From: Xestospongia muta
Taxonomy: Eukaryota; Porifera; Demospongiae; Haplosclerida; Petrosiidae
Direction of reading: 5' to 3'
Assembly: GCA_963693285.1 (NCBI GenBank)
Contig: OY848922.1
Location: 1,221,923-1,285,922, forward strand
Length of the DNA: 64,000 nt
Under the pieces are notes generated by a model, which was given only the letters and a program-made list of their open reading frames with translations, did not search any database and was not told the origin of the DNA. This document shows positions 14,068 through 28,121 of the stretch, in pieces. A program made the position numbers and the translations under genes. The first letter of the stretch is position 1; every line of letters starts with the position of its first letter.

Positions 14068-14461
14068 AGAACTACAAAATGAACATAATATTTCCAATGT
14101 TGTCTACTGGAACAGCATTAAATATATTACTAACTATAGTTTCAAGAGGATCTCTAGTTTAATTTGATTACAAAACACATATACAAAAACTATAAACAAT
14201 AATATGATGTAATAATGAATTTACTAATAAAAACAAAAACAAAAAATTCTAATTAAACAGATTTAAAATAGACAGTGCATATAGGTCCAGCTGGAATTAT
14301 ACTAGTTGTGTATCAAACTAATCCCCACCCCCTAATTATTAATCATACACAGCATATAGGCTTTTCCTTAAAAATACATATTACTAAAATTTAAAAAAAT
14401 GAATCCAGTTTATGTAAAAATACTTGTCACCTTATTTGTTTTATATTATTGTTTGACCCAA
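14068..14461. other. Spacer between relic A and R4
   Basis: Promoter-like flank left from the gene that became relic A (similar to the flanks of R2 and R5: oligo-A runs and a TGATGTAATAATGAATTTACTAATAA-like stretch, here in the part 14195-14235), followed by the 3' flank of R4. No exon seen. Confidence 0.45.
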
Positions 14462-17446
14462 TCAGATGTAATCTTTATCTTGAGCTTCAACCAATAGTTG
14501 GTATAGCTTATCAAAAGGTGCTCTCTCCTTGGGGTTACTTGACCAACAATGTTGATGTATTATATTGTAAACCTCTTGAGGACAATAATGTGGCTTGGAC
14601 AGTAGTGTACGATTAGGACCCTTCAGAGCATCTTCAATGACATCTTCATCTAGGAGTGTTTCATATGGTTGCTCTCGTCCCATTGTGTAAATTTCCCATA
14701 CTGTCACACCATATGCCCAAACATCTGATTTCTCTGAGAATTTACCATAATAGCATTCTGTTGGCATCCATCGAATTGGCACTTTAGCTTTGCCCTTAGT
14801 ACAATAGTAGGCAGAATCATAGAGATCACGACTTAGACCAAAATCACCAATTTGATGACATAGTTCTGACCTACTAGACAATTACGACTAGCAAGATCTC
14901 TATGAATGTAGTCATTAGAGGCAAGGTAAGTCATACCATTGGCAATTTGAATACACACAGAGAGAAGAATTTGAGGTGATAGTTGATCAGTTGAAGGTGG
15001 AGGGTGCTGCTTACTAAAATAACGATTCAGCAGGAAGTGGTTAAGATCTCCATTCTCCATGTATTCCATTACAATGAAATGTTCTGTACAACTAGAATGA
15101 CTAACAGCTAAAAGTCGAATGACATTGACATGATTTAGTTGAGACATAAATTTCACTGCTTTGTCAAAAGCCTCCCATGACTTTGGGTCGCTGTCTTCTT
15201 TCATCTTCTTGACAGCAACTTGAACAGATATTGACTTATCATCATCAGAAGGACTCATTCGTAAGTCTTTAAGACTGAGACCTACAGTCTTAGCTAAGAT
15301 GACTTCTCCAAACTGACCATTATCAAGTAATTTAATCATTTTAATATTTTCTTGAGCGATATGCTGAAGTTTAACAGGTACAGAACATATATCATCATAT
15401 ACATCATCTGTTATAAAAGTGAATTCAGTCAAGTTGACGTGCTGAAGTTTTTTAGGTACAGGATCTGCCATTTTATGAATAGTAACATTAAACTCAGTCA
15501 TATCAACAATACTGTCATAAACTACTGGTATCTGAAGAATTGTGTCATCATACACATGAGAATATACTTCAGTGGCTTCATTCTTTTCATACAATGGATT
15601 GTTTAGTATGTGATCTTGTTCTTGTTGATTTGTGCCGTTAGGGAGATCAATGGTGTCTTCTGACAAGAGATATGTAGGTGGTAGTTCTGGAGCTTTGTCC
15701 TTTTTAACAACAGCATACACCTCATTATTATGGAAGCCAACATCGTTGTTTACATTTTCTGTGTCCTTGTTCTCTGCTTTCTTTGTAAAATTGGCTTTTT
15801 GGGTTTTTTTATACAACTTTTTTAACAAATGTAGTATGATAACCACTAGAATGAGGAGTAATAGTGTTACCACAATGACTACTGCGGGTTACTTTAATTA
15901 TGTCCTGATAAACCAGTTTACCATTAGTAGGAGGAGTTATACCAGTGCCAGTAATAGTAGTATTAGGAGATATACCAGTTGTAGATGCAGTAATGATACC
16001 TGTGAAAAATTTCAATGAAATATACATTATTGTGAGCATAAAAACATGTGGAGTTTATTTTAGCTAAGAATAAACTTACTGTATAAACTAATTGTTCTTT
16101 GAAGTGATGTTTCTGATATCATACAAGTATATATACCATTATCACTGATGTTTACATTATATATTGTAAGATTACTGACAATACTATTAGTAGTATTGCT
16201 ATTAAAATCAACCGCCATTAATGATCCAGTATTTGTTGTAATCTTATAATGTTCTCCATTATTAATCACTCCAGTGATATAGTTCCATATTATAGTAACA
16301 TTAGGTGGTAGATATCCATAGACTTCACATGATAGAGTGATATTATCTCCAATAGTAACTGATACCATGTTGTTAGGTACAGCAATAATGTCAACTAAAA
16401 AAGATTAATGATAGTAAAAGTTAATATTATTAATAATTAGTACCTATTAATTCTAATTTTATGAGTCTTGTATTGTTCACTGTTCTTTGTAGGTGTCTTA
16501 CAATACATGTATAATTCCCAGTATCAGTATATCTGAGTTTATTAATAGTTAGTATACTGGTTCTTGTAGCATCTCCTATTAATATTTGTGAACGACCAGG
16601 AAGATCTATCATGCTCTCATTATATTGCCATTCCCACTCAAAGGAACCATTATTGACTACTGTACAGGAGAGATTGATTGAAGACTGAAGGTTGTCTGGT
16701 CCTAAGATCACAGTTAGTGGGGAGCCATCTTGGAAGTCAATTGGGTCCAATGAGAGAGATATTGGAGTGTCTAGTATAGGATAATGTATTAATGATATAT
16801 CAATAGTTTATATATTAACTTACCATTATAAAACTTGACTTCACTTACTAGTAACGAGTCAATTGTACTAGTATTGAAGATAAAATCAAATTGAACTACA
16901 TCAGTTAATTGTTGTATATTGAGAGTGACATTTCTCAGTTGAGAGTCATTTTGTCTGAGATCATCATTGTTGTCAAAGACATAGCTAAGAGGTTGACTAC
17001 CCACACCATAAAGACTGATCATAGGTAGTCCAATGGAGTTATTAGGTGAGTTAAAGAAATAGATAACTGCTCTTGATACAGGACTATCAGGTTGAAAGTT
17101 AAAGGTAATTCTTCCAATACCATCTACTGAGTATCTACTAAAAGCAAAGAATTCTCCCAGGTTATCAGATATAGAGTTCATTGGACCAATGTCTCCATCA
17201 TTTAGTATACCATTACCATTCAAACATCTCAAACGAACACCAGATCCAATCACTATACATCCTGAACTAGTGTTAGTGAGGTTAGAACCATCAAAGGAAA
17301 CAGCATAAAATATGTTGTATTGAGCTGGATCTACATGTACAAAAGAAGATATGAGGGCAAGGAAAATTATTGATCTACTTACTTATTTGATTTTGACACA
17401 ATACAGTGTTACTGAATAGTATGAACACAGCAAAAACAGCCAACAT
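14462..17446 (-). pseudogene. R4: receptor tyrosine kinase pseudogene, two frameshifts
   Basis: Exons would be 17446-17383, 17330-16824, 16770-16444, 16394-16080 and 15999-14462, and the four ectodomain exons are intact. The last exon carries an extra G within 15886-15888, just before the transmembrane helix, and a missing T near 14851 in the strand before DFG; both are visible by comparison with R3. Independently, the glycine loop starts with Asp instead of Gly, and the conserved glutamate of helix C (KEVKFM in paralogs) is Ala (near 15157), which would break the Lys-Glu pair needed for catalysis. These substitutions support real decay over a pure assembly error. The 3' part of the kinase resembles R6 while the rest resembles R3, so the gene is also a mosaic. 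A secreted ectodomain could still be made if transcribed. Confidence 0.75.
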
Positions 17447-18811
<1,365 letters not shown>

Positions 18812-19460
18812 CTGTTAAATGTAGTTCAATCTTTCTAGTTTCATTAGCACTGCTAGTTGAATGTTTTGCTTGACAAGTATAATTCCCAGTATCAGTATAT
18901 CTGAGTTTATTAATAGTTAGTATACTGGTTCTTGTAGCATCTCCTATTAATATTTGTGAACGACCAGGAAGATCTATCACATTCCCATTATATTGCCATT
19001 GCCACTCAAAGAACCAACATTGACTACTGTACAGGAGAGATTGACTGAAGACTGAAAACTGAAGGTCGTCTGGTCCTATGATCACAGCTAGTACTAGTAC
19101 TAGTGAAGGACCATCCTGGAAGTCATTGGTGTCCAATAAGGAAGATAATGGAGTGTCTAGTATATGACAATGTATTAATGATATATCAATAGTTTATATA
19201 TTAACTTACCATTATAAAACTTGACTTCACTTATTAGTAACCAGTCAATTATACTAGTATTGAAGATAAAATCAAGTTGAACTACAGCAGTTGATTGTTG
19301 TATATTGAGAGTGACATTTCTCAGTTGAGAGTCATTTTGTCTGAGATCATCATTCTTGTCAAAGACATAGCTAAGAGGTTGACTACCCACACCATAAAGA
19401 CTGATCATAGGTAGTCCAATGGAGTTATTAGTGAGTTTAAGAAATAGATAATTGCTTTAG
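18812..19460 (-). pseudogene. Relic B: Ig1 plus truncated DS-like exon
   Basis: Sister of relic A in the duplicated block. The Ig1 donor GT is intact (18811-18810). The exon is shifted by loss of one G near 19010, a different base from the loss in relic A. The DS-like exon reads in frame further than in relic A, then degrades after the GLPMISLYG region and breaks off at about 19460, where the flank resembles the promoter side of R2 and R5. No signal peptide, Ig2 or kinase follows. Confidence 0.75.
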
Positions 19461-19862
19461 AACTACAAAATGAATATAATATTTCCAATATTGTCTACTG
19501 GAACAGCATTAAATATATTACTAACTATAGTTCCAAGAGGATCTCTAGTTTAAATTGATTACAAAACACATACAAAAACTATAAACAATAACGTGACGTA
19601 ATAATGAATTTACTAATAAAAACAAAAACAAAAAAAAACTTTTTATTAGACAGATTTCAAATAGGCAGTGCATGTAGGTCCTGCTTGATATTCATACTGT
19701 GTATTAAACTGATCCCACCCACTAATCATTAACCACACATAACAATGTATTATTCCACAAGAAATATAGGCATTTCTTTATGAATACATACTAAGTGAAA
19801 AAAAATCAGTTTATATAAAAATACTTGTCACTTTATTTGTTTTATATTACTGTTTGATCTAA
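19461..19862. other. Spacer between relic B and R5
   Basis: Degraded promoter-like flank matching the one beside relics A and C, then the 3' flank of R5. No exon seen. Confidence 0.4.
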
Positions 19863-22745
19863 TCAAATATAATCTTCATCTTGAACTTCAACCAATAGTT
19901 GGTATAGGTCATAAAAAGGTGCTCTCTCCTTGGGGTTGCTTGACCAACAATGTTGATGTATTATATCGTAAACCTCTTGAGGACAATAACTTGACTTGGA
20001 CAATAGTGTACGATGAGGACCCTTCAGAGCATCTTCAACAACATCTTGATTAGAAAGGAAAGCGTACGGTTGCTCTCGTCCCATTGTGTAAATTTCCCAT
20101 ACTGTCACACCATATGCCCAAACATCTGATTTCTCTGAGAATTTACCATAATAACATTCTGTTGGCATCCATCGAATTGGCAACTTAGCTTTGCCCTTAG
20201 TACAATAGTAGGCAGAATCATAGAGATCACGACTTAGACCAAAATCACCAATTTTGATGACATAATTTTGGCCTACTAGACAATTACGACTAGCAAGATC
20301 TCTATGAATGTAGTTATTAGAGGCAAGGTAAGTCATACCATTGGCAATTTGAATACACATAGAGAGAAGGATTTGAGGTGATAGTTGATCAGTTGAAGGT
20401 GGAGGGTGTTGATTACTAAAATAATGATTCAGCAGGAAGTGGTTAAGATCTCCATTCTCCATGTATTCCATTACAATGAAATGTTCTGTACAGCTAGAGT
20501 GACTAACAGCTAAAAGACGAATGACATTGACATGATTTAATTGAGACATAAATTTAACTTCTTTGTCAAAAGCCTCCCATGACTTTGGGTCGCTGTCTTC
20601 TTTTATCTTCTTGACAGCAACTTGAACAGATATTGACTTATCATCATCAGAAGGACTCATTTGTAAGTCTTTAAGACTGAGACCTACAGTTTCAGCTAAG
20701 ATAACTTCTCTAAACTGTCCAAAACCGAGTGATTTAATTATTTTAAGATTTTCTTGAGTGATATGCTGAAGTTTAACAGGTACAGAACTCATATCGTCAT
20801 ATACATCATCTGTTATAAAAGTGAATTCAGCCATGTTGACATGCTGAAGTTTAGTAGGTACAGAACACATATCGTCATATACATCATATATGTCGTACAT
20901 GTGATGAGCAAAGACATATTCAGCAATAGCTTCATCTTTCTTTTGATACAAAGGATTCTTCAATGTACAATCTGATTCTTTTTGATCAATGGGATCGATG
21001 GGGTCATCCAACAACGAATATTGAAGAGGTATGGGTGGTGGTACTTCAGGAGGTTTATCTTTTTTAACAACAGAATACTTTGTATCATCATTGACATTTA
21101 TATTTATATCTACTATATCTTCATGCCCTGTATTATTGATGGTGTATTTTTTCTTTTTGTGTTTTCTTATTAATAGAAGTATAATGACTACTGAAATGAG
21201 TATAACAATTACGACCACTACAGCTACAGCTGTTCCTATTATCATTTCAAATCTTATTAAAGTACTAGTAGTAGTACTGTTGGTGGTGATTGTACTGACT
21301 AAACAATGAAGATATATGTTATTGAAGCATAATGGTATAAAAACAAATACATCTGTTCTAGTGATTACTTTAGATATTAGCATTAATTAACTTACCATAT
21401 AAATTGATTGTTGCTTGTTTAGATGCTCCAAAAATCATACAACTATATGTCCCATTATCACTGTTGTTTACATTATATATTGTAAGATTACTGACAATAC
21501 TATTAGTAGTATTGCCATTGAAATCAATTGCCATTAATGATCCAGTATTTGTTGTAATCTTATAATGTTCTCCATTGTTAATCACTCCAGTGATATAGTT
21601 CCATATTATAGTAACATTAGGTGGTAGATATCCATAGACTTCACATGATAGAGTGACATTATCTCCAATAGTAACTGATACCATGTTATTAGGTACAGCA
21701 ATAACTATAAAAACATTAGAATATTATAAATTTTAATATTATCATGTTACCTGTCACCTCCAATGTAATAAATCTTTTAAAGAGTGCTTTTCCTTGTGAA
21801 TGCTTTGCAACACATGAATATTTCTCAGTATCATTATATCTGAGTTTATTAATAGTTAGTATACTGGTTCTTGTAGCATCTCCTATTAATATTTGTGAAT
21901 GAAGATCTAACACAATCTCATTATGTTGCCATTGCCACTCAAAGGAACCAACATTGACTACTGTACAGGAGAGATTGACTGAAGACTGAAGGTTGTATAG
22001 TCCTAATAAGGTAACAGTTAGTGAGGGACCACCCTGGAATACAATGATGTCCATTGAGGGAGATATTGGAGTGCCTAGTATAGGATAATGTATTAATGAT
22101 ATATCAATAGTTTATATATTAACTTACCATTATAAAACTTGACTTCACTTACTAGTAACCAGTCAATTATACTAGTATTGAAGATAAAATCAAGTTGAAC
22201 TACAGTAGTTAATTGTTGTATATTGAGAGTGACATTTTTCAGTTGAGAGTCATTTTGTCTGAGATCATCATTGTTGTCAAAGACATAGCTAAGAGGTTGA
22301 CCACCCTCACCATAAAGACTGATCATAGGTAGTCCAATGGAGTTATTAGGTGAGTTAAAGAAATAGATAACTGCTCTTGATACAGGAGTATCAGCTGGTA
22401 AGTTAAAGGTAATTATTCCAATACCATCTACTGAGTGTCTACTAAAAGCAAAGAATTCTCCCAGGTTATCAGATATAGAGTTCATTGGACCAATGTCTTC
22501 ATCAACTAGTTTACCATTACCATGAAAACATCTCAAACGAACACCAGCTACAATCACTATACATCCTGAACTAGTGTTAGTGAGGTTAGAACCATCAAAA
22601 GAGACAGCTTGAAATATGTTGTATTGAACTGGATCTATAGAGGTAACACTCACATTAATATTGAACTGGTATTTTCCTTACCTATTTCAGTAGTAGATGA
22701 TCCACAGAACAAAATCAATACAATGAAATAAAGAAATGGCATCAT
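19863..22745 (-). CDS. R5: DDR-like receptor tyrosine kinase, 5 exons
   Basis: Exons 22745-22682, 22634-22128, 22074-21751, 21704-21396 and 21298-19863 give 879 residues, the shortest complete kinase receptor in the array. Domains: signal peptide (1-21, R2-type), DS-like (22-190), Ig1 (191-298), Ig2 (299-401), short stalk, transmembrane helix, tail with NPLY and PPEVPPPIP, kinase. The third glycine of the glycine loop is Arg (GQFREV; codon 20711-20709), which may weaken ATP binding; [15 protein letters not shown] and the YYC activation loop are intact. The transmembrane region resembles R2, whereas the segment before the kinase, with repeated YDD motifs, resembles R3, so the gene is a mosaic. 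The Ig1 C-terminal strand differs from all paralogs. Confidence 0.83.
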
Positions 22746-22918
22746 TTTACTCCTTACTATAATTGTTCGAATCTTAAACGAATCTCAATAGTATAAATTG
22801 ATTACTTAAGTAATTATCAGCAATAACATGATGTAATAATGAATTGACTAGTAACAACAAACACAAAATACTTCTAATTAAACAAATTCACTAATAATAA
22901 CAAATTAGCTACAAATTA

Positions 22919-23376
22919 GTAATTCAGCAGGAAGTGGTTAAGATCTCCATTCTCCATGTATTCCATTACAATGAAATGTTTTGTACAACTAGAGTGACTA
23001 ACAGCTAAAAGACGAATGACATTGATGTGATTTAGCTGAGACATAAATTTAACTTCTTTGTCAAAAGCCTCCCATGACTTTGGGTCGCTGTCTTCTTTTA
23101 TCTTCTTAACGGCAACTTGAACAGACATTGACTTATCATCATCAGAAGGACCCATTCGTAAGTTTTTAAGACTGAGACCTACAGACTCACGACTTAGACC
23201 AAAATCATCAATTTTAATTATGTAGTTCTGACTTACTAGACAATTACGACTAGCAAGATCTCTATGAATGTAGTTATTAGAGGCAAGGTAAGTCATACCA
23301 TTGGCAATTTGAATACACATAGAGAGAAGAATTTGAGGTGATAGTTGATCAGTTGAAGGTGGAGGGTGTTGGTTAC
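22919..23376 (-). pseudogene. Circularly permuted kinase fragment
   Basis: Read 5' to 3' on the minus strand, it starts at the HPPPSTDQ segment, runs through the catalytic loop (HRDLASRN) to GLSR, then joins (near 23184-23190) to the VGLSL segment just after the glycine loop, and runs through VAVK and YMENGDLN to HFLLN. In intact paralogs the second piece precedes the first. The length (about 457 bases) is close to that of the intact GLSR-to-VGLSL interval, with only about ten bases missing. There is no start, no transmembrane part, and DFG is preceded by D instead of G. Not expected to encode a working kinase. Confidence 0.8.
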
Positions 23377-23582
23377 AGAACTATATATGGTACTAGAAAT
23401 ACAACTATTAAGGAATGATCACAATCTGAAAGTAAACATGCAATAAAAACGGTTATATAATATAATAGTAATATATCACTACAATCTGTTGATGTAACTA
23501 TAATTTTTGATAGCTGAGAGATAAATCAAAAGTATCCCAATTCACACTTGGCAATAATATTATGAACAGTTGTTTAAAATAC

Positions 23583-24165
23583 CTGCTAAATTTAGTTCAA
23601 TGTTTTGCATGACAAGTATAATTTCCAATATCAGTATATCTGAGTTGATTAATAGTTAGTATATTTGTTCTTACAGCTTCTCCTATTAATATTTGTGAAC
23701 GATCAGGAAGATCTATCATTCCTATTATATTGCCATTGCCACTCAAAGGAACCAACATTGACCACTGTACAGGAGAGATTGACTGAAGACTGAATGTTGT
23801 CTGGTCCTAAGGTCATAGATAGTGAGGGACCATCCTGGAAGACAATGACATCCAATGAGGGAGATGTTAGAGTGTTTAGTATAGGACAATGTATTAATGA
23901 TATATCAATAGTTATACATTAACTTACCATTATAAAACTTGACTTCACTTATTAGTAACCAGTCACTTGTACTAGTATTGAAGATAAAATCAAGTTGAAC
24001 TACAGTAGTTGATTGTTGTATATTGAGAGTGACATTTCTCAGTTGAGAGTCATTTTGTCTGAGATCATCATTGTTGTCAAAGACATAGCACCCTCACCAT
24101 AAAGACTGATTATAGGTAGTGCAAGTCATTTAGTGAAATATATAAAGAAATAGACAACTGCTCTA
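23583..24165 (-). pseudogene. Relic C: Ig1 plus truncated DS-like exon
   Basis: Third remnant of the type seen at relics A and B. The Ig1 exon has lost about 33 bases near its 3' end and 4 bases near 23719, and its splice donor is intact. The DS-like exon has a 13-base loss like relic A (near 24088) and stops matching at about 24164. The flank to its right (24165-24350) resembles the 5' flank of R2 and R5. Confidence 0.72.
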
Positions 24166-24557
24166 GAACTACAAAATGAACATAATATTTCCAATGTTGT
24201 CTACTGGAACAGCATTAAATATATTATTAACTATAGTTCCAAGAGGATCTCTAGTTTAATTGATTACAAAACACATATACAAAAACTATAAACAATAACA
24301 TGATGTAACAATGAATTTACTAATAAAAACAAAAACAAGAAAATTCTAATTAAACAGATCTAAAATAGACAGTGCATATAGGTCTAGCTGGAATTATACT
24401 AGTTGTGTATCAAACTAATACTCACCCCCTAATTATTAATCATACACAGCATATAGGCATTTTCTTAAAAATACATATTACTAAATTTTAAAAAATGAAT
24501 TCAGATAATGTGAAAATACTTGTCACCTAATGTGTTTTATATTATTGTTTGACCCAA
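24166..24557. other. Spacer between relic C and R6
   Basis: Promoter-like flank of the former gene, then the 3' flank of R6. Closely similar to 14068-14461. No exon seen. Confidence 0.4.
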
Positions 24558-27500
24558 TCAGATGTAATCTTTATCTTGAACTTCAACCAACAGTTGATAT
24601 AGCTTATCAAAAGGTGCTCTCTCCTTGGGGTTGCTTGACCAACAATGTTGATGTATTATATCGTAAACCTCTTGAGGACAATAACTTGGCTTGGACAGTA
24701 GTGTACGATGAGGACCCTTCAGAGCATCTTCAATGACATCTTCATCTAGGAGTGTTTCATATGGTTGCTCTCGTCCCATTGTGTAAATTTCCCATACTGT
24801 CACACCATATGCCCACACATCTGATTTCTCTGAGAATTTACCATAATAGCATTCTGTTGGCATCCATCGAATTGGCAACTTAGCTTTGCCCTTAGTACAA
24901 TAGTAGGCAGAATCATAGAGATCACGACTTAGACCAAAATCACCAATTTTGATGACATAGTTCTGACCTACTAGACAATTACGACTAGCAAGATCTCTAT
25001 GAATGTAGTTATTAGAGGCAAGGTAAGTCATACCATTGGCAATTTGAATACACATAGAGAGAAGGATTTGAGGTGATAGTTGATCAGTTGAAGGTGGAGG
25101 GTGTTGGCTACAAAAATGATGGTTCAGCAGGAACTGGTTAAGATCTCCATTCTCCATGTATTCCATTACTATGAAATGTTCCGTACAACTAGAGTGACTA
25201 ACAGCTAAAAGTCGAATGACATTGACATGATTTAGTTGAGACATAAATTTAACTTCTTGGTCAAAAGCTTCCCGTGACTTTGGGTTGCTGTCTTCTTTCA
25301 TCTTCTTGACAGCAACTTGAACAGATATTGACTTATCATCATCAGAAGGACTCATTCGTAAGTCTTTAAGACTGAGACCTACAGTCTCAGCTAAGATGAC
25401 TTCTCCAAACTGACCAATACCAAGTTGTTTCATTTCTTTAAGGTTTTCTTGAGTGATATGTCGAAGTTTAGTAGGCACAGCATATTCCATATCATCAGTA
25501 TCATCTGTTACAAAAATATTTTCATTCCTTTTGTTATGTCGAAGCTTAATTGGTATATGATATTCCATTTCATCAGTAGTAACATTAAACTCAGTCATAT
25601 CAACGACACTGTCATAAACCTCTGGTATTTGAAGAGTTACACCTTGAGCTTCATCATAGATATGATGAGCAAGAGAATATACTTCAATGGCTTCATCTTG
25701 TTTTACATACAATGGATTGTTTATTATGTGGTCTTCTTCTTGTTGTTGATTTGTACCTTTAGTGAGATCAATGGTGTCTTCTGACAAGAGATATGTAGGT
25801 GGTAGTTCTGGAGCTTTGTCTTTCATAACAACTGAATATACCTGATCGATAACATCAATGTCTGCAGCTTGTTTGTTTTCGTGCTCTGTTTTCTGTAAGA
25901 CACAGGTATCATATCTTTGTTTCTTCTTGTAGTGTTGTATTAAGCAACAAAGTACAACTGCCACTAAAACAAGGAGCATTAGGAGTACCACAATGACTAC
26001 TGCTATTACTATAACTATCTTGAGATTATCTGGTATATTATTAGCAGTAGGAGCTACACCAGTTGTAGGAGTTACATCAGTAATGGGTGTATTAATGCTT
26101 GTAGGTGTTGCACCAATTGACTGTGTGCTGATGGATGTAGTGACTGTGAAAAGGTGTCAGTGATGTTTGCATAAATGTGGGCATAAAACACATAATAATA
26201 TTATTTTAGCTATAAATAAACTTACCATGTAAACTGATTGTTGTTTGTAGTGATGTTTCTAATAGCATACAAGTGTATATCCCATTATCACTGTTGTGTA
26301 TATCATATATTGTAAGATTACTGACAATACTATTGGTAGTATTGCCATTGAAATCAATTGCCATTAATGATCCAGTATTTGTTGTAATCTTATAATGTTC
26401 TCCATTGTTAATCACTCCAGTGATATAGTTCCATATTATAGTAACATTAGGTGGTAGATATCCATAGACTTCACATGATAGAATGACATTATCTCCAATA
26501 ATAACTGAGGTCATGTTGTTAGGTACAGCAATAATGCCAGCTAAAAAGGATTAGAGGTACTAATTGTATCGTTATTAATAATTAGTACCTGTTAATTCTA
26601 AGTTTGTGCGTCTTGTATCATTCACTGTTTCTTGTAAATCCATTACAATACATGAATAATTTCCAGTATTAGTATATCTGAGTTTATTAATAGTTAGTAT
26701 ACTGGTTCTTGTAGCATCTCCTATTAATATTTGTGAACGATCAGGAAAATCTAATACATCCTCATTATATTCCCATTGCCACTCAAAGGAACCAGCATTG
26801 ACTACTGTACAGGAGAGATTGACTGAAGACTGAAGGTTGCCTGGTCCTAAGGTCATAGCTAGTAAGGGGCCAATATGGAAGACAATGGGGTGCAATGAAG
26901 GAGATATTGGAGTACCTAGTATATGATAATGTATTAATGATATATCAATAGTTTATATATTAACTTACCATTATAAAACTTGACTTCACTTACTAGTAAC
27001 CAGTCAATTATACTAGTATTGAAGATAAAATCAAGTTGAACTACATCAGTTAATTGTTGTATATTGAGAGTGACATTTCTCAGTTGAGAGTCATTTTGTC
27101 TAAGATCATCGTTGTTGTCAAAGACATAGCTAAGAGGTTGACTACCCTCACCATAAAGACTGATCATAGGTAGTCCAATGGAGTCATTAGGTGAGTTAAA
27201 GAAATAGATAACTGCTCTTGATACAGGAGTATCAGAATTGAAGTTAAAGGTAATTCTTCCAATACCATCTACTGAGTATCTACTAAAAGCAAAGAATTCT
27301 CCCAGGTTACCAGATATTGAGTTCATTGGACCAATGTCTCCATCATTTAGTTTACCATTACCATGACGACATCTCAAACGACCACCAGATCCAATCACTA
27401 TACATCCTGAACTAGTGTTAGTGAGGTTAGAACCATCAAAGGAGACAGCATAAAATATGTTGTATTGAGATGAATCTACATGTATAAGAGATGATTTCAG

Positions 27501-27597
27501 AAGTATGATGAGGAAAATTATTGATCTGCTTACTTAATTGATTTTGACACAATACAGTGTTACTGAATAGTATGAACACAGCAAAGACAGCCAACAT
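24558..27597 (-). CDS. R6: DDR-like receptor tyrosine kinase, 5 exons
   Basis: Exons 27597-27534, 27475-26969, 26915-26589, 26540-26226 and 26143-24558 give 932 residues. The last exon begins well before its first ATG: the in-frame sequence from 26143 supplies a Thr/Ser/Pro-rich stalk and the start of the transmembrane helix. Domains: signal peptide (1-21), DS-like (22-190), Ig1 (191-299), Ig2 (300-404), stalk, transmembrane helix with Cys-Cys at its inner face, tail with NPLY and APELPP, kinase with intact [18 protein letters not shown] and DFG, and a YYC activation loop. It pairs with kinase-less R7 just upstream (524 bases between its ATG and the R7 stop), a pair that is duplicated as R8+R9. 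Confidence 0.85.
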
Positions 27598-28121
27598 CTT
27601 GACTTGATATAAGACAGATATTGTCGAGTGTTTGAGAATTTACTACTATAGCAATAATATAATAAAATAAAATAATTTATAATAAAAATAAAAGTAATGG
27701 ATAATGTAGGTGTTTAGTTTGTTTATGAGTAATAAATAAACATTCAACTTGTCAAGTCTTCAGTTAAGTAATCTAAATAACATTTTAAGTTAATGTAATC
27801 AAATATACATTGAATTATTAAAGCTCATGCAGTAATATTAAAGTAAACATTATTAAACATTAAACATTATCATTTATTAGACCTTTACAAGAGAATACTA
27901 TTAATTATTATTAACAATATTAACTTCATCTATAACTCTGAGACATATAATGATAATAAATTTGTATTTGTTATTATTAATCTAATAATAAAGTAAACAT
28001 AAAGATATAAAACTTAATAAAGAAAAACACACCTATTTTTATTAACAATATATCATAGTCTATTTTCTGTATTATCAAAAGTAACAATCATGTTACCGAT
28101 AATATCATAATATTGTGATAT
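27598..28121. promoter_or_regulatory. R6 upstream / R7 downstream flank
   Basis: Very AT-rich spacer between the start of R6 and the stop of R7. It is nearly repeated at 33999-34535 before R8, including a GATAAGACAGATATTGTCGAG-like segment next to the start codon, so it probably contains the R6-type promoter. The copy differs by a small duplication around ATTATTAAACATTAAACATT (about 27846-27870). No core motif can be assigned. Confidence 0.4.
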
